From assembly GCA_011052255.1 (NCBI GenBank), contig DRJJ01000329.1, positions 1 through 22,802 on the forward strand: a stretch of 22,802 nt of DNA. Reading direction: 5' to 3'. Positions 16,163-22,802 of the stretch are shown here, in pieces (position 1 is the stretch's first letter; the number at the start of each line of letters is the position of its first letter). The notes under the pieces are model-generated. The model saw only the letters and a program-made list of their open reading frames with translations, ran no database searches and was not told the origin of the DNA. Both the position numbers and the translations under genes were made by a program. This DNA comes from Gammaproteobacteria bacterium (GTDB taxonomy: Bacteria > Pseudomonadota > Gammaproteobacteria > DRJJ01).

Positions 16163-17728
16163 TTGACAGGGTTGGTATTAAAATTTCCGTGGATAGGCAT
16201 TTTCTTCAGCCTTTTAGTGTTGGCTTTCTTTCTGGTGCCAGACCAGTCCTGGTTGACTGCTTATGTAGATCAGACTGTTATTGACAAGCTTAATGATGTC
16301 ACCATTAGATGGATGATTTTCATACTGCTTGTTGCGGCCTACGCATTCGATTACATACGGTTTAGAAAATCTGGCCGGGACTATAACGACAGGATAAAAA
16401 AACAGAATGATCAAATTGATGAACTGTTCAGAAGCCGAAACGAGTTACAAAACAAGGCGCATACCTATTCCGGTCATGCCGATAAGCTGAAACTGTTTAT
16501 TAGTGAGAAATTACTGGAAAATATAGAATACGATGAAAAATTTCTTCATTTCAAGAATATCGCATCAGAGGTCAGGCACAACGGGGTCATCAGTTATGAC
16601 AAGGTGGTATCGGTACTGAATGATGCGTTAAGCCAGGAACTGGATGCTGATTTGCAGCAGCAGTATCAGGATGCACTGGACAGCATGATGTACCTTTGGG
16701 ACTTGCTGGATCTGTCGACAACAGACAATATCGCCATGTACATAGCGAACAAGCTGTATGAATGTGAAGAAATCTATTATCGGCAAGTACTGGATAACAA
16801 CGAGATCAGCCCTCCGTACCGACCAGTTTTTCCGATAAGAAATGCAGTCATGAAAGCCATATCGGGTCATATAGAAACCGCAGAACCGGCGATACAGGCA
16901 TCATTACATACTGTAGAAGTGTTTCAATACGATGATAAACAATGCTGGATCAAGCTGGAAGAATCAGGAAACTTCCTTGGTAATGAAAATTACATCGTTC
17001 TGGTAATGGAAAACCTGATAAACAATGCCTTGTTCTATACCAGCAAAAGAAAATACTCCAGCAAATATTCACGCGTTTCGATCTCACTGGTAAAAGAGGG
17101 CAGAGATGCAGTGATCAGTGTCTTCAACCCGGGTCCGGAAATCCCGGAAGAAGCAAAAGATAAAATTTATACATTGGGCTATTCCACCAAGCGTAGCAAG
17201 GGACATCATGGCAAAGGATTGGGGCTGTATTTTGTCAAAGAAATAATCAAGGGATACGAAGGCGAAATTAACTACCATAATGTTCATAGTGTCAGTAATA
17301 CATATATAATCCGCGTAGAATGTGAATCAAAACCCGTGGTGAATGAAATCATCGAAACGGCCCTCAATGATCTGGAAAAGATCAAGGTTCGCCAGGATGA
17401 TGGCAGCCTGACTGATGAATCTGTCTGTCTGATCGAAGATCGAATAAAATCAATCGAGGTATCAGATCAGATCGGCAAAAATACACAAGTATTCGATAAC
17501 CTGGACCAGGGAGGAAAATCCGTCTTGCTTGATCCGACACATGCAGCCAGGCCGGCCTGGTTAATAGAGGTTAATATGAGTCTGACCTCGACTGAAATAA
17601 GTTTTAAACCACTGGATACAACTGGCGTTGAATTTACCCTGCGCATCCCGACAGCCGAATCACGGCTTGATTCTGAATATCATGTATCTGACCAGCAGGG
17701 TGAATTAGCGGAAGATACAGATGGCTAG
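16163..17728 (+). CDS. Membrane sensor histidine kinase with atypical dimerisation and C-terminal regions
   Basis: TTG at 16163 is chosen because AAGGAG sits six bases upstream. The 521-residue protein has two membrane helices (about 8-25 and 48-64) with a short periplasmic loop, a coiled coil (about 70-115), then a helical region where the phospho-acceptor histidine should lie. No canonical H-box is present: His139 in SEVRHNG and His129 are the only candidates. The ATPase domain is clear, with N-box ENLINNA (283-289), G1 FNPGPEIPEE (321-330) and G2 GHHGKGLGLYFVKEI (347-361). After the usual final strand there is an extra segment of about 100 residues, and then a second strand-like GVEFTLRIPTAE (488-499). 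The short loop suggests that it senses membrane or cytoplasmic signals. It is paired with the preceding regulator. Confidence 0.88.
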   Translation: MTGLVLKFPWIGIFFSLLVLAFFLVPDQSWLTAYVDQTVIDKLNDVTIRWMIFILLVAAYAFDYIRFRKSGRDYNDRIKKQNDQIDELFRSRNELQNKAHTYSGHADKLKLFISEKLLENIEYDEKFLHFKNIASEVRHNGVISYDKVVSVLNDALSQELDADLQQQYQDALDSMMYLWDLLDLSTTDNIAMYIANKLYECEEIYYRQVLDNNEISPPYRPVFPIRNAVMKAISGHIETAEPAIQASLHTVEVFQYDDKQCWIKLEESGNFLGNENYIVLVMENLINNALFYTSKRKYSSKYSRVSISLVKEGRDAVISVFNPGPEIPEEAKDKIYTLGYSTKRSKGHHGKGLGLYFVKEIIKGYEGEINYHNVHSVSNTYIIRVECESKPVVNEIIETALNDLEKIKVRQDDGSLTDESVCLIEDRIKSIEVSDQIGKNTQVFDNLDQGGKSVLLDPTHAARPAWLIEVNMSLTSTEISFKPLDTTGVEFTLRIPTAESRLDSEYHVSDQQGELAEDTDG

Positions 17729-17769
17729 ACAAGCACAGTGGAGCTGGCTGTTGCTCAATTCTGACTAAC

Positions 17770-17800
17770 AAAGAGTCCCGTGAGGAACTCTTTTTTATTT
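17770..17800. terminator. Rho-independent terminator between the kinase and cold-shock genes
   Basis: AAAGAGT (17770-17776) pairs with ACTCTTT (17787-17793) across a ten-base loop, and T-rich sequence continues to 17800. It lies between convergent genes. The T-run favours termination of the plus-strand kinase transcript, and the minus-strand reading has a weaker tail. Confidence 0.8.
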
Positions 17801-17802
17801 TT

Positions 17803-18006
17803 TCAGCCGGGCGTAACGTTTGTTGCCTGTGGACCTTTGGGACCACTTTCCACGTCAAATGTGACCGACTGACCTTCTGTAAGTGACTTAAAGCCGTCAC
17901 CCTGAATAGCAGAAAAATGTACAAACACATCTGCGCTGCCGTCAGACGGAGCGATAAAGCCAAAACCCTTGGATTCGTTGAACCACTTAACAGTACCTGT
18001 AGCCAT
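17803..18006 (-). CDS. Cold-shock domain protein (CspA family)
   Basis: The 67-residue length and sequence are those of a single cold-shock domain: MATGTVKWFNESKGFGFIAP contains RNP1 (KGFGFI), and DVFVHFSAI contains RNP2 (VFVHF). The C-terminal GPKGPQATNV is also conserved. These proteins bind single-stranded RNA and DNA and act as RNA chaperones. AAAAGG lies eight to nine bases before the ATG. Which paralogue it is, and whether it is cold-induced, cannot be decided, though its leader is AT-rich. It ends at the shared terminator. Confidence 0.97.
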   Translation of the reverse strand: MATGTVKWFNESKGFGFIAPSDGSADVFVHFSAIQGDGFKSLTEGQSVTFDVESGPKGPQATNVTPG

Positions 18007-18452
18007 GTATAAATTACCTTTTAAAAAATGAACAAGTAATTAATTGCAAATCTCAAAAAGGTGAAGTACAGGAGTGATCACGATGGAGCTTCTGATTATA
18101 CTTAAAGGACGTGCAACCAATTTTTTATGCAGGCGATGTAGTGACTGGACAATATTATCTGATCGAGCAGCACCTGACATACACAAGTATATACGAAAAT
18201 TTGTATATTTCACCCTGTTTTTGAGCCTGAATAATATACAAAAAGGCTGTACTACACTGACTAAAAATAAATAGGCTATGGAATTATTAATTGCACACAC
18301 ATGTAGACAACAGGCTACTGCAATTTCCTTCAAGCTTACAATACAAAGAAGTACCTTCAGTTGCTCTGGCTAAGCCGTATAACAACAGATTTTCTCAAAC
18401 TGATGAGCAAAAACCTGTTATTTACACCTTAAAATATAAGGAAATAATAAAA
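18007..18452. other. AT-rich intergenic stretch upstream of the broken DUF2235 gene
   Basis: This holds the cspA leader and promoter region on the minus strand and no gene I can support. A short plus-strand frame at 18074-18274 has no family features and no ribosome site. ATATAC-GAAAATTT-GTATAT (18189-18208) is a small inverted repeat of unknown meaning. From 18291 an open frame leads into the DUF2235 remnant, but residues before 18453 are not family-like, and no remnant of the missing DUF2235 N-terminus (usually containing CDGTWN) is visible. Confidence 0.5.
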
Positions 18453-19364
18453 ATGGGTAAAAATATCGCTGATGCATATCTTTATCTTATGCGTACCTAT
18501 GAGCCGGGCGATAAAGTCTATATCTTTGGGTTTAGTCGCGGTGCATATCCTGCCAGGGCACTGGCAGCCTTACTCCATAAATCAGGTTTATTAGCACCTC
18601 GCGATGATAACCTGGTGCCGTATGCGATAAAATGTTCAAATATCAGAAGAAAAAATGGATAGCAGAGGGGTTCAAGCGTACTTTTTCTCGCGAATGCCCG
18701 GTTCATTTCCTTGGTCTCTGGGACACAGTAAAATCTATAGGCTGGATTTACGATCCAGTAAATCTGCCTTATACGATGAATAACCCAAGTGTTGGCGTTG
18801 TAAGACATGCCATTTCAATTGATGAGCGCAGAGCATTATTCAGATCAAATTTATGGGGTGCTGGAACTGACGAACAGGACGTACTGCAGGTCTGGTTTGC
18901 AGGCGTACACTCAGATGTTGGTGGGGGCTACCCTGAAAACGAAAGTGGTTTAGCAAAAATAGCTATGCAATGGATGGTAGAGGAAGCACAGAAATTCGGT
19001 TTGTTGGTCGATCTCGAGAAATACAAAACAGGTCGTACCTGACGAGATCCATTATAATGAATCCGATAAAGATCTGGAATATCATTACCCACCAAACTAC
19101 AAAGATAAAATCCATCATTCACTCAAGGGAGTCTGGTGGCTGGCCGAGTTATTGCCAACGTTTGGTTATGACGCAACACTAAAAAGGAAAATACCAGGAC
19201 CGCCTCCATTGGGCAGGCACCGTAAAATCACGGAAAATGCCCTATTGCATGAAAGTGTACAGGCTCGTCTAGAAGATAATACGCTGGCATATGGGCCAAC
19301 TAATCTGCCAAAAAATTATCAAATACAGAAAACAGTTTTTTATGATGGCGACAATAAGAAATAG
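18453..19364 (+). pseudogene. DUF2235 (Tle1-like alpha/beta-hydrolase) remnant, 5'-truncated and twice frameshifted
   Basis: DUF2235 proteins include the Tle1 phospholipase effectors of type VI secretion. Homology begins at GKNIADAYLYLM. The catalytic motifs survive but in three frames: nucleophile serine in GFSRGAYPAR, then LVPYAIK. The frame shifts at an A-run (18629-18632) to MFKYQKKKWIAEGFKRTFSR, FLGLWDTVKS and VHSDVGGGYPE with the catalytic Asp. It shifts back at a second A-run (19025-19028) to give HHSLKGVWWLAELLP with the likely catalytic His and a typical ending YGPTNLP. The first lesion behaves as one missing A and the second as one extra A. The N-terminal third, with the family's CDGTWN motif, is absent altogether. 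An intact short protein could exist only if both indels are errors. The 5' loss argues that this is a decayed gene. No vgrG, PAAR or immunity gene is adjacent. Confidence 0.8.
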
Positions 19365-19405
19365 CCCCCAGAGATGAAGAGCACTTAGCTGAAAAGATTA
19401 AAATA

Positions 19406-19433
19406 AAAATGCCCCATGAAGGGGCATTTTTTT
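19406..19433. terminator. Bidirectional Rho-independent terminator
   Basis: AAAATGCCCC (19406-19415) and GGGGCATTTT (19421-19430) form a perfect ten-base stem with a five-base loop, with T's following on the plus strand and A's preceding it. It lies between the DUF2235 remnant and the convergent histone-like gene and should serve both. Confidence 0.92.
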
Positions 19434-19450
19434 ACAGCGTGTAATAATGC

Positions 19451-19912
19451 TTATGCTGTTTTCTTACTGGCACGTTTTTTACGTCTCCTTTTCACTGGCT
19501 TGTTTAAGATCTTGTCAGCCTTGGTGAGAACTCCCGTATAGGCCTTTGCGCGCTTAGCCTGGGCTTTCAGGCCTCTTAACTCTTCAGTATTGGCAGATCT
19601 GGCTGATGTTGATTTCGCAGCCATTTTTCTAACGGCATTAAGTTCAGCAGTTGTTGCCTTGAATAGTTTCCTTGTAGCTGCATCATCGGATTTTTTCAAT
19701 TTTGCAGTCGTTGCTTTTTTGCGTTTAATTAATGTGGCTCGTTTTTTACTTAAACGTTTACCTTCTGCACTCAGTTTTTTTGCAATTTTCGACAAAGCCG
19801 CAACGGCTTTTGTACCATTATCATTAGCCGCATTTAATGCCGCTAGTGAAGTTTCAATTACCTTCTCGAGAGAAGCACTTTTCACTACAGTTGTTCTGGA
19901 TTTTGTAGGCAT
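19451..19912 (-). CDS. Lysine/alanine-rich histone-like protein (AlgP/H1-like)
   Basis: I start at ATG 19912-19910 (MPTKSRTTVVKSASLEKVIE), with GGAAAG just upstream as ribosome site. The frame is open to 20002, but those extra residues are not family-like, and a second possible ATG lies at 19924. The 153-residue protein is helical and very rich in Lys, Ala and Arg, with a long probable coiled coil (about 20-115) and a basic tail KPVKRRRKKRASKKTA. Such proteins in gammaproteobacteria resemble AlgP and eukaryotic histone H1 tails and are presumed to bind DNA. Direct function is unknown. It uses the bidirectional terminator at its 3' end. Confidence 0.75.
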   Translation of the reverse strand: MPTKSRTTVVKSASLEKVIETSLAALNAANDNGTKAVAALSKIAKKLSAEGKRLSKKRATLIKRKKATTAKLKKSDDAATRKLFKATTAELNAVRKMAAKSTSARSANTEELRGLKAQAKRAKAYTGVLTKADKILNKPVKRRRKKRASKKTA

Positions 19913-20002
19913 TTGACTTTCCATTAAGTTAATAGAATATATAGTATATATTGGAATATGGGAAATTGTAAAATTTTTCATAAAAAACCTTAAATATTTC
20001 AA

Positions 20003-20631
20003 TCCCCGTGTTTTTACAGAACCCTGTATTGATATAAAAGTTGTTAATAAACTATTCTGTTTTCCGGTACATTTACGATACCAGCGTTTAAATATATTCC
20101 CTGTAATGCTGTTTTTTTGTCAGTTAATATCCGTTTGCAACATATTTCCTGTAATGATAATGGCATTATTACTGCGCACTAATCCCGGTCAACATCGTTT
20201 AAATTGTCGATTGATAATAATGTAACGAGATATTCACTGTTTTGCGATTTTGAAACCACCTCTGTCTCCGTATACCAGTAATATTATCGCAGGACTTGTC
20301 AGGGTAATTGTTGCCTGGTGTTCCAGGCCATACGCCATGGATGCTAATAATAAAACGAATTAAACTGGATACGGGTAAGTTACCCCTGAATCCTGCTGAT
20401 TTTCTATAAATCTGATAAATCACCACAAATACAATAGCTAACAATACATTTATTACTCTATTTTTCAGGAAAAATCCCATCAGATACTGTGACATGACTC
20501 ACATTAAACCGGTTCCAGCTGTAACTATTCACAGGATTTTTACAAGGGCTTGCTAAAAATACACTAAGCCGATTGAACTGCTATGGGGGCAATCGAACGT
20601 ATTTTTATAAATGTGAACAGGAGTAAATATA
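20003..20631. other. AT-rich intergenic region without a convincing gene
   Basis: About 0.6 kb separates the divergent histone-like and membrane-protein genes and should hold both promoters. A minus-strand frame at 20199-20495 (98 codons, one hydrophobic stretch) lacks a ribosome site and recognisable similarity, and I do not call it. The region contains a 14-base near-repeat (20095-20108 and 20143-20156) and a small hairpin GCCTGG-TGTT-CCAGGC (20313-20328) with no T-run. Nothing else stands out. Confidence 0.6.
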
Positions 20632-22086
20632 ATGACTTTTACAGACTTATTAACAACGTGGTCGGATAATCCAGGTCTTTCTGTGTTTATCTGGGCGATG
20701 CTGCTGATAACGGCCATGTACCTGGGTCGTTCATCGGCACATCATCTAATTAGTTCACTATCCCGATCTTTGCGTGGCGTGATGCGTATGACGGCGACCT
20801 CTCTGACAGAACTGGAAGGTCGTATGAGTAAACGCAACAAACAGGTTATCTTGCAGGGAGGCCAGCATGAGACCGAGCGGGCCATTGAGCGGGAGTTTCA
20901 GCGGGTGAATAAAATCGTTGAACGTGATCTGGGCGCGTTTCCGTCTATTCAGCGCAAGATCACCGATACCATTAACCGTATCGAGAGCGACTATCAGAAC
21001 TCGAATGAAACACCACCTTCACCACCTGAGTGGCTTGAAGCAGTTGAAACGATATCGAAGATTCAGCGAAATGGTGATTCTACTGTTGATCAAATACTGG
21101 CCAATATTCAGGATTCGATTGAAAAGTCCCATGAGGAAACCATCAAGTCCTATCGCAAGAGCAGCCTGGATAAGCTGAATATATTGAAAAAAATGTTGCC
21201 GTCGTGGCGCAACCTGTCAGGCACACTCGCGGTGATGGATAAATCAGTTACTGATCTGAGTGAACGTTCTGAATTCATAGACAAGCAGATGTCTATCTAT
21301 GAAAAAATACGTGCGCAGGATGACATGGTGGCTCGTGCACTGGCTTCTTCTTCGATGACCCAGTTTTTCATTGCAGCGCTGATTCTGGGTATAGCCATAA
21401 TGGGTGGTGTGATTAACTTTCAGTTGATTGCATTACCGATGTCAGAAATGGTGGGTGGTACGGCCACGATTGCGGGTTGGCGTACAGCCGATATTGCGGC
21501 AATGGTGATTATCATGGTTGAAGTAGCAATGGGTGTGTTTCTGCTGGAAGCGCTGCAAATAACCCATTTGTTTGAGCTGATCAGGAATATGGATGACAAA
21601 ATGCGTAAGCGCATGGTCGTGATCACGTTGACGATACTGACGATACTGGCAACGGTTGAAGCCTCTCTTGCGTATATGCGTGACTTGCTCGCTCTGGATC
21701 GTGAGGCACTATCCCAGTCGTTGGCCGGTGTGGCCGCCAGCAATGTTGAGTTCCGCTGGATACCATCGATCGGGCAAATGGTGATGGGCTTCATACTACC
21801 GTTTGCGCTGGCCTTTGTTGCGATACCGCTTGAGTCGTTTATTCATTCAAGCCGTACCGTGATAGGCCTGATCAGTTCCAGTGTGATACGTGCCCTGATC
21901 TATGTATTCCGACTGGTAGGCCAGTTCACCTGGCAGACAGGAAAAGTGATGATACATGCTTATGACATGATTATTTTCTTGCCTTTGTCGATAGAACAGA
22001 TGGTAAAAGCCAGCAGACGAAATGGATATAAAGAGAAGGATATTTTTGTTGAAGAAAGTGAAAAACTGGGAGGTTTAAAATCATGA
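20632..22086 (+). CDS. Uncharacterised polytopic membrane protein with coiled-coil domain
   Basis: ATG at 20632 follows AGGAG. The 484-residue product has one helix near the N-terminus (about 15-32), a charged, mainly helical soluble segment (about 45-240, coiled-coil-like, e.g. EREFQRVNKIVERDLG), then four more helices (about 243-268, 287-309, 327-348 and 381-404), and a basic C-terminal tail with amphipathic stretches. I recognise no family or catalytic motif. Its stop overlaps the start of the VWA lipoprotein (ATGA), so the two are made together and probably act together. The soluble domain could scaffold or transmit force or signal across the membrane. That is speculation. Confidence 0.85.
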   Translation: MTFTDLLTTWSDNPGLSVFIWAMLLITAMYLGRSSAHHLISSLSRSLRGVMRMTATSLTELEGRMSKRNKQVILQGGQHETERAIEREFQRVNKIVERDLGAFPSIQRKITDTINRIESDYQNSNETPPSPPEWLEAVETISKIQRNGDSTVDQILANIQDSIEKSHEETIKSYRKSSLDKLNILKKMLPSWRNLSGTLAVMDKSVTDLSERSEFIDKQMSIYEKIRAQDDMVARALASSSMTQFFIAALILGIAIMGGVINFQLIALPMSEMVGGTATIAGWRTADIAAMVIIMVEVAMGVFLLEALQITHLFELIRNMDDKMRKRMVVITLTILTILATVEASLAYMRDLLALDREALSQSLAGVAASNVEFRWIPSIGQMVMGFILPFALAFVAIPLESFIHSSRTVIGLISSSVIRALIYVFRLVGQFTWQTGKVMIHAYDMIIFLPLSIEQMVKASRRNGYKEKDIFVEESEKLGGLKS

Positions 22087-22733
22087 AAATCCTTAAATTG
22101 TTAATAGTTTCAGTACTGGGCATGGGTCTGATTGCCTGTGAAGATCAGACTCCTAAAACGAAGGCGATCTATATGCTGATTGATACTTCGGGCACCTATA
22201 CACGAGAACTCGGTAAGGCGCAGCGTATCACTAATTACCTGCTTGGCACGCTCAATGCGGGTGATTCACTGGCACTGGCGCGTATTGATAGTGGCAGCTT
22301 TAGTGAAAAGGATATGATCGCCAAGGTAACCTTCGATATACGTCCGAGTACGGCGACGGCACAGAAATATCAATTCAAGCGCAAGCTGGATGAATTCGTG
22401 GCCTCAGCCAAACCCAGTGGTCATACGGATATCAGTGGTGGTGTATTACAAGCCTCCGAGTTTTTACAGGAAACACAGGCAGATGAGAAAATTATATTAA
22501 TCTTCTCTGACCTGGAAGAAGACCTGGTCAAGGGGCATATCCGCAAGTTCACCATACCGCTGGTTAATATCAGGGTGATTGCATTAAATGTGACCAAGTT
22601 GCGTAAGGATAACGTTGACCCCAGAGAGTATCTTAAACGGCTCGATAACTGGGAAAAGCGTGTTTACGAAGGGGGTGGTGCCTGGCAGGTGGTTAATGAC
22701 CTTGACCGGCTTGAGCGGTTGTTCAAAAGCTGA
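22083..22733 (+). CDS. VWA-domain lipoprotein
   Basis: The 216-residue protein begins with a lipoprotein signal ending in GLIAC, so Cys19 would be lipidated and the protein would sit in the periplasm on an inner or outer membrane leaflet. The mature part is one von Willebrand A domain with the metal-ion adhesion site: Asp34-x-Ser36-x-Thr38 in LIDTSGTYT, Thr115 in SGHTDISGGV and Asp143 in IFSDLEED. Thr38 replaces the usual last serine. Such domains bind partner proteins through a metal ion. The likely partner is the membrane protein of the preceding, overlapping gene. A terminator follows 27 bp after the stop, closing a two-gene operon. Confidence 0.9.
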   Translation: MKILKLLIVSVLGMGLIACEDQTPKTKAIYMLIDTSGTYTRELGKAQRITNYLLGTLNAGDSLALARIDSGSFSEKDMIAKVTFDIRPSTATAQKYQFKRKLDEFVASAKPSGHTDISGGVLQASEFLQETQADEKIILIFSDLEEDLVKGHIRKFTIPLVNIRVIALNVTKLRKDNVDPREYLKRLDNWEKRVYEGGGAWQVVNDLDRLERLFKS

Positions 22734-22760
22734 ATCAGAAGTTTTTATATGAAAACAGAC

Positions 22761-22796
22761 GGGGTGATATGTTGAGAGCATATCACCCCTTTTTTT
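22761..22796 (+). terminator. Rho-independent terminator of the membrane protein/VWA operon
   Basis: GGGGTGATATG (22761-22771) pairs perfectly with CATATCACCCC (22779-22789) around a seven-base loop, followed by a run of seven T's. This is a strong intrinsic terminator. Confidence 0.95.
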
Positions 22797-22802
22797 ATCC
22801 GA

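Noticed and set aside
18074..18274. 66-codon plus-strand frame upstream of the DUF2235 remnant
   Set aside because: No family features and no good start context; does not supply the missing DUF2235 N-terminus.
20199..20495. 98-codon minus-strand frame with one hydrophobic stretch
   Set aside because: No ribosome site, no recognisable family, low-complexity AT-rich context and an unconvincing C-terminus; more likely chance.
1..22802. CRISPR arrays, tRNA or rRNA genes, insertion sequences, integrases
   Set aside because: No regularly spaced repeats, cloverleaf candidates, transposase or integrase motifs were seen on either strand.

Overview
The window looks like a chromosomal segment of a gammaproteobacterium. 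The supports are an E. coli-sized FadE (827 aa), a FadI/FadJ-type thiolase and multifunctional protein, an Fpr whose C-terminus resembles the enterobacterial one, a small protein resembling the DUF5062 family of Vibrio/Shewanella, and an ECF sigma factor with a DUF3379-type anti-sigma. The genus cannot be named from sequence alone. Genes are dense and moderately GC-balanced, except for a visibly AT-rich, sparsely coding stretch at about 18.0-20.6 kb.

Region 1 (1-2546) is a bufferin-type metal-stress locus. On the minus strand a short signal-peptide protein of the DUF2282/BufA type overlaps (ATGA) a DUF692/MNIO oxidase of the BufB type that runs off the left edge. Divergently, an ECF sigma factor overlaps (ATGA) a membrane anti-sigma with a cytoplasmic HxxxCxxC motif. 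The 149-bp space between them carries the same bipartite motif, TGTAAT-N16-GGGTCT, once in each direction. This is the arrangement expected if the sigma factor drives both its own gene and bufAB. The bufA frame is broken by what looks like one missing base just before its first conserved cysteine.

Region 2 (2552-11280, all minus) is a five-gene fatty-acid degradation operon. In transcription order it holds a permuted papain-like (YiiX/C92) protein, fadE, fadI, fadJ and a long-chain acyl-CoA synthetase. Gaps are 19, 29, -4 and 30 bp. Together these activate long-chain fatty acids and carry out one full beta-oxidation cycle. A perfect inverted repeat overlaps the likely promoter upstream of the first gene.

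Region 3 (11505-15189) holds a PLP-dependent class V aminotransferase (minus), two small plus-strand genes (DUF1304-like membrane protein, DUF5062-like protein), and a minus-strand pair of a TSUP transporter followed by ferredoxin-NADP reductase.

Region 4 (15190-18006) holds a response regulator and an unusual membrane histidine kinase (non-ATG starts GTG and TTG), with an inverted repeat inside the spacer of the likely promoter. It ends in a terminator shared with a convergent cold-shock protein gene.

Region 5 (18007-20631) is AT-rich. It contains a broken, 5'-truncated DUF2235 (Tle1-like phospholipase fold) gene, a bidirectional terminator, a lysine-rich histone/AlgP-like protein, and about 0.6 kb with no convincing gene.

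Region 6 (20632-22802) is a two-gene unit: a five-helix coiled-coil membrane protein translationally overlapping a von Willebrand factor A lipoprotein with an intact-looking MIDAS, closed by a strong terminator. I do not recognise this pair as a named system. It and the sigma/bufferin regulon are the best candidates for follow-up.
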